Below are positions 12,831 to 27,000 of a DNA stretch of 64,000 bases, piece by piece. A program made the translations under genes and the position numbers. The notes beneath the pieces were generated by a model. The model was not told the origin of the DNA, did no database searches, and worked only from the letters and a program-made list of their open reading frames with translations. Each line of letters opens with the position of its first letter. The first letter of the stretch is position 1. Origin of the DNA: Lingula anatina (taxonomy: Eukaryota > Brachiopoda > Lingulata > Lingulida > Lingulidae); contig NW_019776002.1 in NCBI RefSeq assembly GCF_001039355.2, forward strand, positions 376,414-440,413, in the 5' to 3' direction.

Positions 12831-15800
12831 CTTAATTAGCAAAATGTGTTTTGGATATGCTGCAATGTATTTGTTTTGTGAGTGAATCGTCTATCCACCC
12901 AATGTAGCCAACTACGTATACGACTTAACGTACGCGCGGGCCCAGGTATCACGCAGATAGGTGGTGTTGTTTTTCCCTTGATTCTCGCCTTAACGATTAG
13001 CGCGATCGGTGTTCGCTGCTGCAGTGGCACTAATTGGCCCTCAAACTTCTCTTTGCCGTCCAGATAAATCATTCTTAACAAACATTTTGACAGTTTACCT
13101 ACGCATATAGGGTCGGCTGTGAGTTGAAATGAGTGACCTTGAATTTTAATGGTGAAATAGAAAAACATCCAGTTAAAAAAATATAAGAGTGAAAGGTTCC
13201 TGTAGAGCGGTTTTCAATAAACATTGCGCCAAAAACATATTTTCTGAAAGGTTCTTAAAATGCTAGCGTAAAACCTTCCAAAGATCCTGTAATTTGAGAA
13301 TACCCGACTTTCAATATTAATGTCGCCCTATATGCAAATTGGATGAAAGTTGGAAAAGCTTCTACCAACTTGAAACACGTGCTTTCGACAATAATAGCTA
13401 TAAAACATTTTGGTTCAATCTTCCTTGCTTGAACTGCCTTTTCTTCTAATTATACTTTAGTTAACGGACAGCTTTGCCCCATGTTTGATGTATTTTTGAA
13501 ATGTAAGTCCCTTCCGGTCAATATGTTTTTGTCGTCAATACCAGCAGGTGTCATGGCCAGAATTTCTGCCCTAAATAAAGTGCCAGTCGATATCGAGCAA
13601 AGACACATATGAATACTTGTTTAGTTACAACAATGGGCAATCAATAGAGAAGGTCAATAAAATCGAGCTTCCCTTTCGTTTTGACTTATTTCCTAGCACA
13701 TTTATTCTCACCTACCCTGAGCAGAACGCGATCACCTCGTGTTTTTTTGATGACTAGATACCCGCTGTGGGATGGACTTAACGCTACAGGTGAGGCGACG
13801 GCCTTAGGTCTTCAATTAATTGCATTTCGAATTAACTGAATTATATTATTATTTATTTTTGTGTTTACTGGGCTGTGTGAGACTTTAGTGTATGAACCCC
13901 AGGAAAAAATGAATGACCTTGGTCCTGACGCCGTTCTTGTTAAACACAGTAGAAATGATCTAAAACAGGGAAATGATAATATGCTCTTTCTATCCATGCT
14001 TTATGATATTCAAGGAAGACCCTTATGATGCATGTAATTGTAAAAGTATTTGTTAACTAGACGAGCTGGGTAGCAAATATCAGTTGCTCCGTCACACGTT
14101 GGGCTAAAAGTTACCTTTACAATTGCAGACGTATCGTCTTCTTTGCACTCTTGGATTCTCGTCGTTAAGAATATACTTGAACTGGAAATTGTTGTAAAAG
14201 TCGAACATTCAATCAAAAAGATGACAGCGTGCCCGAGTATAAACCCGTTTTTACAGCGAGTTGAACAGCCAACAAAACTATCACTTGCACGGCAGTTTTC
14301 ATGATTCAGACGACAATAATATGCTGCGGTTTAAGTATTAAATCTGGCCGGCATTATCGAAGAAAGAATTTTGTCAGATTACTGTCCATTTGTCATTAGA
14401 AAAACAATAGAAATAGCTGGGGCTATTAATTTTATTTTTTTCTGATACGCCAATAATTGATCGTTTGCTGCGAATTCACCTCACCTGAGTAACCGAGGCG
14501 GCGTAGGACGAGGTGAAGCAGGTAAACGACGCAGGACAAAGTTGACTGAGGGTAGCTTTATTATGTGAATAAATATAGGGTTGGGGTCGTGATCGCTTTT
14601 ATGATCATTATGAACGGGCGTTTGGGGCGATGTGCTTATAACATTACCTGTTTGGCTTGAAGAAAATAAGTACCAGACTTTGAAATGTTGGAATCAAACA
14701 AAAGGTAAAACGAATACTAAAATTGACGGATCTGTGGCTGCCTTGAACTTGAGTTTATCTCACAAAAATGCACGCAGCGTCTTCTGTTCGATTGAGTAGC
14801 AGTTGTGATGTTCGTCGTGTGCTTTGATCAGCTAATAACCTAAAGTGATCTGATCTGCCCACACTGACGACTCCATGACGTGGTGCATTTATGACGACTG
14901 GATCTGTTGGCATAGTTGAATAATAATTAATAGAAATGTACTACAGCTAACGTTTGCTTCGTAAAGAAAAGTTCTATAGTACTCCATCCAACCTACCTCT
15001 GACCTTAGCGGTTACAATGTGGTTTTGGGATTCCTTTGGCTTGTACGAGGTACAGAATGAGGAGAACTTTAATAAGCAATGTGTTTTCTTTGTAGGTAGC
15101 CTTGTTATCTTGTAACCTGTCTGCGAAGAACTAAAAAGCGTTGAGAAATATACCCCCCCCCCCCGCAAAGCTTCTGAGCTTATATTGCGGCAACTGAATC
15201 ACAGATTTGTTAAGAGCTTTTTGAGTTTTGCTAATGTGCTTTTTGATAGGCTGAGTATGAAGAACACAAAATATAAGAGCCATTTCCTTGGATAACGTTG
15301 GGGTTTTACGGGTGAAGGCAGCAAACCGGAGGGTGAAAGTCACAAGGACGCACGCCACGTGTCTCGACGGCACGTAATAACCCAATGTACTGATACTTTT
15401 CTTTTTCAAAATGCTTTTTTTAAAGAAATTTATGGCAGAGATGGAATAAAAAAAATAAAGTGTAAACCAAAAGTGGGAGTAAGCTATTTGTGGTCTGACT
15501 GCATTTTGTGGAATTTTTCAGCTCCTTTCTTCCTCTTGATCATTATCACTTGATGCTGCTTCCGTAGAAAATTAACAGATCGGCTTTAGGAAATTATCTC
15601 ATAAAAGAAAATCTGTCGGTTGTAAGGAGCAAATGGGGTTTCCTTGAATGGCCTCGAGCTTTCTCTGCGCTGTCATCTGTTTAGGCTTGGTTGACGGCCT
15701 CGTTAATTTACCGAAGGCTGCGCACTCAATGTTCAAATTACGAGGCTTACGGCACGTATGAACAGTTCAAGTCACAAATGCGTCTCAAAATAATGGACTT

Positions 15801-16147
15801 ATACCTCCTAAATTTAACTTGTCCAACTAACAATTTCAGTTCAACTGGTATGAGCGCACTTAAAGATCATTAGCTGCAGCGTTGCGGGGGTGCTTCGTCT
15901 CGGAAAGACGGCTCTTATCAAAAGTAACAAATAGAATCCGACCAAGCAGAGGCAGTGACACGCAAAAAATTACAAACTGACAACAATGACATCAGTTGTC
16001 GATACAAATGCAAAAAAGGAGGGATAGACTGGCTGATGTTTTTTCTACTGCATATCAGTCCCTGCTGGATGTGTGAGTGAAGAATTCTAACTATCCAATA
16101 TTTGGAGCGAAATCGTCAGAGCGTGAGTTTACAAGGGGAAAGTTCAG
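12831..16147. other. Intergenic, CpG-rich, no recognised gene
   Basis: CpG becomes frequent here (seven within 12,901-12,960). A 110-codon minus-strand frame at 12,836-13,168 is the longest open frame. It resembles no family I know and has no visible splice or promoter support, so I do not call it a gene. A C-run sits near 15,150. Otherwise I see nothing that can be supported. Confidence 0.5.
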
Positions 16148-16230
16148 CCAATCAAAGTGTTCAATCACAGGGCTGACGTGACTCTTCTTCTTTTTTTCTT
16201 TTTCCTACTCTTGTTGCGACAGGTATATTA
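16148..16230 (+). promoter_or_regulatory. Candidate promoter: CCAAT, CRE-like and TATA-like elements
   Basis: CCAAT at 16,148-16,152, TGACGTGA (CRE-like) at 16,174-16,181, a pyrimidine tract, and TATATTA at 16,224-16,230 appear in the expected order on the plus strand. A start site near 16,255 would lead into a stretch ending in a good splice donor at 16,861. The next plus-strand gene is guanylate cyclase A. The assignment is an inference from order and spacing. Confidence 0.3.
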
Positions 16231-16254
16231 CAGAGAGAGCGGTAGCAGTACAAC

Positions 16255-16860
16255 AGTGCTCTGTGGATTCATGTTTGGTTCGGGACATCTACGATTAACA
16301 ACCAGCTACAGCCGCGCTAATGTGTGTGTTTTGTAACTTTAACACATTAATTAGGAAACAGAGGCCTTTTTACGATAATCCCAGACGCGCAGCAAGCTTG
16401 CTGTCGTTCTGAATTACGACGCATTTAATATTTCACTCTAAACTATATATTTAGATTTTACGTTTGGAACAGCTAGAGTCGTGCCACTTGCTGCAAGAGG
16501 TCGTTCACAGCACCCGCTCACATGTCACCTATGCTTCACATGGCCAGGCAGACCACTAAATTACCACAGGACTTTGGAAACGAGCGTTATTTTGTCTGAC
16601 AGGAAAGGCAGTCGAAGACGTGGAGTGTAACTACGATTTCTAAGTCACTCTTCAGTTTTCTCTTACATGCAGCTTCTTGGTTCATCTGAAAGTCCGCTGA
16701 AATATTTCCTTTGCTTATTTAATGTGGCATTTGAATGACATAACAACAGCGAAATGACAGCCGACCTATGGGATTCGGAAAATTTGCAAGCGTCTTGAAC
16801 GACAGACAAGTTGGATAGTAGTGTATTTGTAGAGCGTCGTTCTTTCCTGTACGAACCACG
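16255..16860 (+). other. Candidate non-coding first exon (5' UTR), possibly of cyclase A
   Basis: There is no long open frame, but the segment lies between the TATA-like motif and a donor ACG|GTGAGTTTG at 16,861. Paralogue B clearly uses a separate non-coding first exon, so A should have one too. A has a good acceptor (TTTGCTCATTTCAG, ending 27,754) just before its start codon. If the two are joined, intron 1 of A would be about 10.9 kb. A nearer unrecognised first exon is equally possible. Confidence 0.25.
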
Positions 16861-18226
16861 GTGAGTTTGATGCTTTCTCGTTTTTGATACTTATTTACAT
16901 TAATTGAGTTTTATTTGGGGGCATATGTAAAGGGTATGAACGCAGACACTGGAAAAGACTTATGCCTCCCATATAAGTTTACGTTATTCGTGATCCCGCG
17001 TTTTTATGTCTGACGTGTGGATGACTTTATCCAGAGGATAAAATTTCTATTTTGAAGTGAAAAAATGGCATCTGCTTTGCCTACGTATACACGGTTTTGC
17101 AGGTTTAACCTCTGAAACGAGCACTACGTACGGTTCGTCGGTCCACATTTATACACGCTTCAGGTTCTTGACTCGATATTTTTTCTTTTTTCCTGTGAAC
17201 GCAATAAGCCCCCATTGGAGACTTGTTTTAGTGCCAAGTTTAGTGCGAATCTTACTTTGCCAAGCCATTAAAACGTTTCTCAGAAAACTCGAATTGATGA
17301 TTTATTATTACTGCAGTTGCGATTAAGTTCCTTTCGTAAGCGAAAGACACGTTTCACTCTTAATGCTCGCGTCATTATATTGCTCTAATGTAGGATTTAA
17401 AATATTATTTTATCGAAGAGCATTTCAGTCATCGTTGCAATCTACATATCTTCACTAATTTGCCAGCAAATAATTCTTGTATTTTAAAAAACCATTTAAA
17501 ACGCACTTAATGCCATCACTAAATATTCTGCGCAACCAGAAGCTTGCGGGAATGCTCTTTATCCTAGTAAACTCCTGACGGCAAGTGAAACAAATTAAAT
17601 TATTCCAAAGCAAGTGCTACCTGAACTAATTATGGGTCTACTTCTCAAACATTTCTGTTCTTTCTCTTATAACCTACGTACAACAGTAGAGAGGTTTTTA
17701 TACCATGCCCCCCTTCGTATTGTCTGCAAGGGCGTACGTGTGTATAACAAAGACACGTTTGGTCCCTGGTGTTTGAGGCAGACATAAGATATGCTATTAA
17801 TTTGAGTTTGGACAGGAAAAGTTAAACAGTTGCATTTTATTTCATCACTCTAAAGAACCGCAGCATACCCGCTGTCTCAAATGAAAGATAGACGGCAGTC
17901 ATTTATAACGCAGATTTGGATATTTTGGCGTTTTGAGTTTTATGACCGCGTCCCCGTTGTAGACTTCATACACGGGTCACGATTCGTTAAACCAGAGCAG
18001 AACTAACATGTTTACATACTCGGTAGCACCTCATAGATATTTTCGACGCGTGTATACAAAATGCTTATGTATGGAGCAGAGCTCTGGTACTGTTTTGAAA
18101 GAATGTCAAAAGTTCCCATGTTTTCAGTGATGTTTTAGGCTTCTTTGGTGTGGAAACCATGTATCATATACAAAGTGCCCTTTCGCCAGGATGCAATAGG
18201 CAAGATGGCTCTGTCCACTAAACTGA

Positions 18227-18574
18227 AGTGTCACCGTCACTGACCTAGAGTGTCTTCGTCACTGACCTAGTGTCACCGTCACTAACCTTGAGTGTCATCG
18301 TCACTGACCTAGAGTGTCACCGTCACTAACCTTGAGTGTCATCGTCACTGACGTAGAGTGTCACCGTCACTAACCTTGAGTGTCATCGTCACTAACCTTG
18401 AGTGTCACCGTCACTGACCTAGAGTGTCACCGTCACTAACCTAGAGTGTCTCCGCTACTAACCTAGAGTGTCACCGTCACTGACCTAGAGTGTCACCGTC
18501 ACTAACCTTGAGTGTCATCGTCACTGACCTAGAGTGTCTCTGTCACTGACCTAGAGTGTCACCGTCACTAACTT
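18227..18574. repeat. 22-bp minisatellite, about 16 copies
   Basis: Tandem copies of GAGTGTCACCGTCACTGACC plus two bases. They differ mainly at TGACC/TAACC and CACC/CATC, giving a higher-order alternation of variant units. Confidence 0.93.
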
Positions 18575-18669
18575 GATATAAACAAGTAGCCTAGGTTGTT
18601 TCAATGCAATAGTATCCTAAAATGTTTTAATATAACATAGTAGCTGTTTTATACAAACCACCAGCCTGT

Positions 18670-18765
18670 ACCCAGCAAACAAAACCTTTTATAATGTTAC
18701 CGTAACGTTTTTGGGATATAGAACGTTATGGCAACGTTATAACAATGTTTTGGGTTTGCTTGGTA
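18670..18765. mobile_element. Short MITE-like element with inverted ends
   Basis: The ends ACCCAGCAAACAAAAC and GTTTTGGGTTTGCTTGGT are near reverse complements. The interior is a set of AACGTT/ATAACGTTAT half-palindromes. The element is about 96 bases and has no coding capacity. Such small palindromic elements are usually dispersed in many copies. Confidence 0.6.
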
Positions 18766-21700
18766 GTATTTCAAACACTAAACCATTTTGTTTTTAACGC
18801 GTTGCTTAAATTATTTTAAACCGCTAACTTAGAATAGTTTTATCTCCTATAAAGGAGGCCTAGGATTACTGATGAAATATTGAATTGCAACAGAAATAGA
18901 ACGGCTGTGGAGATACCCACAGCAGTGACCGGTAATAATAATAGTAAAGATGTGATAGAGAAACTCTTTGCTGACGTTCAGAATTGTAGATATGTAAATA
19001 TTCTCAGTCCATAAGTAAGAGAAAAGTTTTTATGCACCCCCATACAGTTTAGATCTTAAGGGACGATGTACTTTTGCCCTAGAAAAAGAAAGAATGCAAT
19101 TTTTTCGTAAAAATACTTCGCCTTTGTGCTAAAAGACTTATTTCTTGACATTTAAAGCAGAAAATTACGTTGCTGTAATTGATACTTGTTAAAGCACCCC
19201 TCTTCAGAGTTATAGATTACACATTTCGTACCAAAGAAAGTTACAAAGGCCCATATGAAACTGCATGTTTGTCCCTTTCACGATCTCTTCGACAGATGAA
19301 AGGCACATTGGTCATATCAGTTCTGAAATCCAAAGGGACGCTAGCGTCTTATGTATCATTTATAGCATTGTATATATAGCGAGAGAGAGAGAGAGAGAGT
19401 CGAAAAATACGATTGAGTCCATCCGCTAGGTGCGTTTGCTGTTGGTCTCGTGGCGAACTGAGGAGCACACATTGCGTGACTTGACCAAGAACAAATGTTA
19501 CGAAACGGTTGGAATTGTGTTGTAGCTTTAATTCCCTAAATGATTATCATGAAGCAATACACGAGATTGCCACTAACCACAAACTAATGACCACTATAAA
19601 TCATGGTTTCTAATCATATTTGTGACCAAAGAGGTCAGCGTTTGAAATGTGTATATCGTTTAGTTTACCACCAAACATTTGCGTGTAATAGTCCAGAGCG
19701 ACATTGTTGGTGATTGTTTTTCTTTTTTCTTTTTCTTTTTTATTTCGTTGAGTCTTGATTCTTCCTTATTTTGGAGGTGCTTGCCAGTTCTTGATGCGTG
19801 CTCTTCTCTTGACGACAATTCTATTTGGCAGGATGATGAAAGTTTATGTAACGTCCCTAATATCCGATCGACTCTAGTTAGTTCTATCTGTTGCTACAAT
19901 AGTTTTGAGCGGTTTCATTAAAGTATAATGACATTAATTAATGAAACTCGATGCTTGAAAAGCCGGCGTAGTTCGGGGAAATCAGCGTCCATTTACTCTA
20001 GTATTTATGACTTATTGGTCCGCATGGGGGAAATCCTCCAATTGGAACCAATACATAGACAATAAATGCCAAATCACTAACTATGTAACAATCCCCCCTT
20101 GGGACTGCACGGACTGCAGTCTAATGTCCGGTGGGGCACCTGCTCTTATTACTTGTGATCAAATCTTGGTGATTGCTGAAAGGCTCGGGCTGCAGTGTGT
20201 CCGCGTGGAACCTAGAAAGAGAACTATACAGTCTTGATGGAAATGTGTTAAGGTATGTCAAAGGGAAAAGAACATCTTACTGGCATACCAGGTCAGTGCA
20301 ATATTGAACCAGGTCTTTGGTGATTTTTCTGCATTACGAGAATGGGTTAGCGGAAACACCTCTTGATCTTGTCGCCAAAGATAGGCTCAGATAAGTCTGG
20401 TTATTACTTTAATATGTTTTTGCCTCCATGTAATTGCACCAGCCATCTAGATTTGACCGCACAGTCATAAATTGAGTGGGTTTTAGTGACATTGAACAGA
20501 TGCTGTGAGAAATCTAAGAATAACGGTAATACCGCGCGGTTTCTTGTCCCAGCACCAAATCTGAGATTCTGCGGTCGCCGAGATGAGATGAGTAAAGAAA
20601 TACATATGTGCAGCATTGAGGAGGCACAAAGTGCAGTCAATGAACAGCAATGAACTGTAGCAAAAGAGTTGAGTTCTCGTGGTAGTTCATCTACTTAGAC
20701 ATCTGCGTCGAGTTGCGTTAGCTGCCTCAGCAGTCATCGTAGATAGCGGAAGCGGAGTTTCCTTGCTGAGAAACAAAACATAGACCTTTACTTACGTTTA
20801 TACGTCATGGCCTAAGTTCATGGAATTGCTTCAAGAGTATTTTTACAATGGATGTATATTGTTCTTAATTGCGCGTTTGCTTGGTTGGTTATATTAAAGA
20901 TAAGGTATGTCTTACAAGTTATAGATGAATACGTTACAGTTGAAACGCGTATGTTGAAGTAATCTATCGGTTTTACTACTTAGCGGGCCCATCAGACGCT
21001 GTGCGAGATATTGATGTGTAGATCTGGTTCACTGCCTCGAAATATTGAAAATTATGTGCTATAATTGATATGCGCCTTCGGTTCATTGGTAAAACTTTAG
21101 CAGCGTCGTCTTGGCAGCACTGGAGTGTATCTGGGGCTGTAGAAGAGGCGTTTGGTGGTCGCCGAGGACCACTGCCGCACTTGGAGCAGGAACAGAGGCC
21201 AGTAAGTTGACCAACTCCGTATGTCAAGTAAGTTGTGGCTGGAAATTTGACCATAAAAACAGTTGAAAGTAATGTTTAACCTCAAGTGTTCAGGATGCCG
21301 CTAGTTTCATGTTAATCGATAAGAATAACTATTTAACAGAAAATTGTTCTGCAACCGCAACTTACTCAGAGTGAAGAGCACCAGATTTCGTGAGCTTCAG
21401 ATGTGTAGCTGCAAATGTACTCTCTGTCATTTCGGATCCAAAAATGAAATTGGAACTTGTTATACCAAAGATTCATACGATGAACACAAGCAGTGTACGA
21501 CCGAATCCCTTTGTTAACTACATGTAGGTACACCCCTTCGTCAAAATTGTCTCCCTATATTTTAATATGTTCAATTGTTTGAATAATACGTGTGTTTATG
21601 AACGCTGATTTTACTAGAGAATCGCAGCAAAGCTTTTTGGGAAACTTTTCTGAGGACAATAAAAATGTCCGGATTTACATGTAGTAGGACCTGCTGTGGT

Positions 21701-23211
21701 CCGCAAGGACTCGGTTTGCGAAATGTAAGAAAGATAAAGAAGAACATTAAATTTACGGCTTGTACCGGTAGACCTGCATGGCTGTGGCGTATGTAGGTTG
21801 TGGAAGTTATAATTAGGCGTGTAGAATGTCACTTCTTATTCGGTATCGGCCGGGTTAAAGGCGGACGCCCGCTTTTATTCAATTTATTGTTTGGAATTAG
21901 ATGCTGGCTTGGGTTGTTTAGAATCATTCGAGGATTGGATCTAACATGCTTGGTGGTAAATTTTATTTATTAGGCATACAGTTGGTCGTTCTTAACTAAT
22001 TCTGTGGACAGTGCCTTTTTTAAGGTCTTTGTGTATGAAGAGATTTGGATAGGTATGAATCGAACGCACCATGGCCATATTGAAATGAACAGAAATGGGA
22101 ATAACCTTCAAATCAATTGTTTGCGTATTTGAAACACCATTATTTCTTCTCTGTCACTGGTCTCTTTTTCCCAGTTTTGAATTTTTCATTTCTGTATCGA
22201 TTCATTCTTATTCCCCTGGAAACTGGATGTCATTTGAAACATGGCAATTTTTAGGACGTTAACTTTGGGAATTATATACGTATAAGGGCTGTTTGTGGCC
22301 TCACTGTACAAATGTATATGATACGAGCAGTCCCCTTATCCAGAGATCTGGGCTGATCATTTCTCATTCTAGAGCGCCGATGGAGCTATTTCGTTGTCCG
22401 AGTTGAAACAGAATAGCTCAAAATCAAACTGAAGTACACTTTTACTGAAATAGGTGATGCCATGTTTTTCATACTTCGATTCCAGGTTGATGAGTTTTCA
22501 CGGAAAACACTTGTTAACGCTATTACATCTAATCAGAAACATTTTAAGGACGTTCTTATTGAAAATATTTCAATTACTAACAGTGTTTCGCTCGTTGATT
22601 ACTGAAATTAGGATGCACCTGACAACGGTGGTATAATTGTAGAAACTTCAGCCAAGTGCCCATATAGACGACTTAAGTTGGATTTCAGGTCGTCAATAGC
22701 TGCGTATTAGCACCTAGAACAATACACTGAGACTCTTGTTGATGGCAGCTGGGGTAAGCATTCAATAATTCACAATTATTATACGATACTTCATTTGGTG
22801 TACTGCAATTTATTGGCGTTGAAGTACTATTCTGGGCTGTTGTAAATTGCAATCGCCATTCAACTTTATAAGTATTGCATTTTCACTTAACGTTATATGT
22901 GGCTTTTAATTCCAATGTTTTACAATAAACTGTCCCCAGAAAGTGCAGACAAATCACGTTAATGTGAATTTGATTATGTGTTAGACAACGCGTGTGTACA
23001 ATATGTGAGTAGCAGTGCTGTCCACTATTGTTGATCGTTATTCATTCTGGAAAGAAGCATATCCTCCTACACGTGCCTCTCCGAGTAGAAAAGAAATGTG
23101 CTCCTATGCCATTATTTTAAAATACCCCTCGTAGTTTGCGTGGCATCCGATGGCATAGTTAAGCTGGCTTTATTTGATGAAGAAATAAGCAGTAATTACC
23201 TAGAGCGCAGC

Positions 23212-23323
23212 CTTTTTATGTACAGACATTTAGTGTCTTTTTATGTACAGACATACAGTGTCTTTTTATGTACAGACATAAAGTGTCTTTTTATGTACAG
23301 AGATATAGTGTCTTTTTATGTAG
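23212..23323. repeat. 25-bp tandem repeat, 4-5 copies
   Basis: The unit TTTTTATGTACAGACATACA plus GTGTC recurs at 25-base spacing with small changes at the centre. The plus-strand frame crossing it is not a gene. Confidence 0.9.
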
Positions 23324-24030
23324 CCATCGCCTGTGTCTGTCGTCCCCGTCAGTGTCGACGTCGCCGCCGCAGTGCACATTCAGAGAAAGCACAATACGTC
23401 GAAAACCGTTTGGCCTATTGGTGTCAAACTTAAGAAACTGATGAACAGAAGTAAAATTCAGGTCGAGTTCGAATCTCAGCTTCATTGGATCATTTTCATG
23501 TAACTTATGTTTTTTAGCATTTTATTACACTATGTGATGGGCGTTTTATATTCAAATTTCCAAAAGTGATCAGTATTACCAAAATACAGGTCGAGTTCGA
23601 AGATCAGCTTGGAAATCAAGCGGCAGAGGATTAGATCGTTCGTTTACCAAAAATGTTCTTACCCAGAAAGTGTTTTTAGCGCCTGGGACAACATATAACC
23701 CTCAAAAGATAACGGAACCTATGCCCAGAAGGGTGGTGGCTAGAACAAGATCATGTAGCTATTCTACAACAGGTTGAATATGGGCTGACATAATAACATG
23801 GGTTTCGTAAGGGCAAAAGACTGGTCTGTAAACTTGTAGTAGAAATACTAAATTTACAAGAATTTTCCAATAAAATACTAATGAAAAACCTAACAACTCC
23901 AGCTGTTGTTCACCTTCAAGCAAAATATGATGCAATACTTTTGCCACTCCCCTGTTGTTGTAGGGGTTGTTTATCTTAGTTACTGTTCTGAATTATGATG
24001 GGCCGATGAGACTTTTATAGGTTTATGTTA

Positions 24031-24032
<2 letters not shown>

Positions 24033-24074
<42 letters not shown>
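24033..24074. repeat. (AT)n microsatellite
   Basis: An uninterrupted run of alternating A and T of about 40 bases. Confidence 0.95.
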
Positions 24075-24076
<2 letters not shown>

Positions 24077-27000
24077 AAATTGATTTTCATACTCAAATGT
24101 TTCTTTTTGTACATTTGTACATTTAAGATCATGGCTGAAATGAATATTTTGATGCTGTCTTATTACTTCCAAGTTCTTATCGAGGTGGTGTCTGTCCTGC
24201 TTCTCTGAACATGTAGTTTACTACGTACGTATTTCCTAACTTTTTATACGTATAAAAATGAAAATTCTATTTTCGATTTCCACCAATTTGGCTAATTCTA
24301 CTCGTACAATCCATCTTTTATCAATCTAAATATACCCTGTATAGATGGATGCCAGATGAGCCATTCAAAATATGATTTTCCTTTTGAGATTTCCCCGCTG
24401 AGATAACATTGAAATGTTTTTTATGAGCAGCAATCGCCGCTAAATGCCTTAGCACTTCAGATCGAGAAGGGATTAATTTTCTTCTGAAATTTGAACTAAG
24501 TGCCGCGCTTCTTGTTCGAAATTGACTTGACCTGAAACGCAAAGTGGGCATAAATTGGCTGTTTTTTTTTTTTTTTTTTTTTTTTTCAGTTGATTCCTAC
24601 ATGGTGTTACAATGGTGACGGTTGAGAAGAGAGTTTACCTGGTATTGTATAGCATTGAAGTAATAACTTGTATTAGATTTCAATATAAGATCGACCTTTG
24701 ACGATCCGTGACATCCACTAAAGCTGGTTGCCATAGCTACATTACGTTTTAGTGTCTTTACCGATTAGATAATTTTACCACATATGACGGTGTGGTCTTC
24801 GCAGGAAGTCTTGCCATTGTTAACGTTTTGTGACAGACTCGAGGTTCTGTCCGGTTGTTTATGTTCAAAGGATGGTAGTGGTATTTAGGTGTCTTATAGC
24901 TAAACCTGATCTCTTCTCTTTCGATGTCATATAGGATTTTCAAATACGCCACAGTCCCTCACACAATGCACTGTGTTTGAAATGGTTTCAATAATTGAGT
25001 AATGGTCCAAAAACGCACATTTCTTCTGGATCTACCATGCGTTGTGCTTTGTTTTTGTATTAGAACTGACGTTACACGATCGCCACTATCCAAGGCAATT
25101 ATACTTTATGTTTAGAGGTCGACAATCTGTTGCCTTATTAACGCAGATATTTGTTCTTGTTTCTGTTCAGTCAATTACCACTGGTATAGAAGCAGACAGT
25201 CAGGCGACAGTCGAACCCAGCCTAAACCCGTCATTTCCCTCGCTGCTTCTGCTGATTTCGTCATTTCCCGTTGTATCATATAGACCGCGACAACTGTACT
25301 CGTTACCCAGTTTAGCTGCCTCTATATACGTATGAATATAGAATCAGTTACAATTACATTGTAGTAAGTTAGGTTATGCCTTCATTTTACATGATAGCAT
25401 TGTAGATGATTCAGCTTGTTAATTACAACACAAGCTTATAGAACTGCTAACTGCACTTCGGCAAGAACCGTGTTTCTAAACCACAACTCAAAGCAATGAT
25501 CAGTGGAAGCCGCTGTTTAATTGAACTCGTTGCTGCAGTGTCTGCGATCCCGTTTGGCTTCATTGGTGATGAACTTGCGCTCTTTTCTGACGCACGTTTT
25601 CCTAATTTGCCATTTACAACACAGAGTCGCAGTGCGGCAGGCCTGACAGCTATTTAGAACAGCGCGGACTTTCTTTTTCACACCGATTTTAAAAAGAAAT
25701 TAATGGATATACGTGTGAAGGAACAACCAGCACTTTGTAAAGCAAATAAAATGGATTACATGGGCTTCTGCCAATTCACGTTTGCGTTAAACCCATACGG
25801 AAGTATTTTTTAAAAAATATGTTTATTTTTCTCATATTCATTTTCGCGGAGTTTCGTTAATAGTCACTTAGTTGTGTATGATGACGGGATGAGGAGTGGT
25901 ATGGCAAGCCAAAGGCCGACATTTATATCTTGGAGTGTTTAAAAAGTAGCAGGTGCCTGCTGGGGAGCACTTCCACGTGTTACATCATACATCATGTCCT
26001 GACGGAGTTAAAGCGACAAATGTGGCCTTCTGATATTGCAGTACCGTAGATCGGAACAAACGTCACGGGATTACTAACTATATTTGTGTGTTTTGCAGTT
26101 TTTTGCAAATAAATATTGTTTCACTTGCCCAATGAAAGATAATTTAACTAGTCCTGGAAAAGAGGTTTCATTTGAAAGGTTTAAGAGTGACATGCTAGAT
26201 ATTAAATAATGTGGGTGTATGCGTCTTGAAACAAAAGTTTTTCCATAGAATACGTGAATGAATGTTCACATTGTGTGGTAAACTTAATCACACAGTATTT
26301 AGTCATCGTGCTTTTGTAGTACTACGCTTTCCTCTCATATTTAATATGAGCTTGCTCTTTATTGTCGATACACAAGGGAATTGTCTATGCAGCAATTAGG
26401 TCCAAGAACATCTCTGCTTGCTGAGACTGATATCCTCGTGGTTCAGTTAAGCTCTCGGCTCTTGTTTTGGACACTGGTGTCTTCCTGACTAACGGACTAA
26501 AAGTGCTGTTGAGGAACCGTGGATTCAGCGGCATAAGCTCCGCATTACACAATCGTAAAGTATCTTTGTACGGTGCAGTTTATGTCTATGTCAGCGAACC
26601 TGTCCGTCTGTCTGTCTGTCTGCCTGTCAGATTTTTTCCTGGCCGTCAGTAGGGGCCTGTACATATACATGGAGTAAAGAGAACGAAGTAGGTCTTTGAA
26701 GGAGCTACAGGTATTTGATTCGCAACGTGTTCACATTTGAGATGAATTATTCAACTGATCAATTTTATAATAATGATTTAGGAGGTTTGAAACCAGACTT
26801 ATGTTCACGTAATACACAAGGGTGACGGTGCCTCGTAAAACATAATGCATAGTTTCTTCTGTTGACTTTTAAAGCAATTATTTGATTGAAACTCCGATGT
26901 TTGCGTTGATATGTGGCTGGGACATGCTCACTTTGCTTTGATTTTCAACATTGCGCAAAATGGTTGATTTATTGGAGTGGATATTTTTAAAGATTGCCAT

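Noticed and set aside
12836-13168. 110-codon minus-strand open frame just past the left gene
   Set aside because: CpG-rich and open, but it matches no family I know and shows no clear splice or promoter signals. I kept it only as a note in the intergenic entry.
18227-18574. Regular repeats that could suggest a CRISPR array
   Set aside because: There are no unique spacers between the units, and the context is an animal genome. It is a minisatellite.
23440-23620. Two GAGTTCGAA boxes resembling tRNA T-loops
   Set aside because: No matching A box, acceptor stem or anticodon arm could be found around either. They belong to a short local repeat (GGTCGAGTTCGAA).
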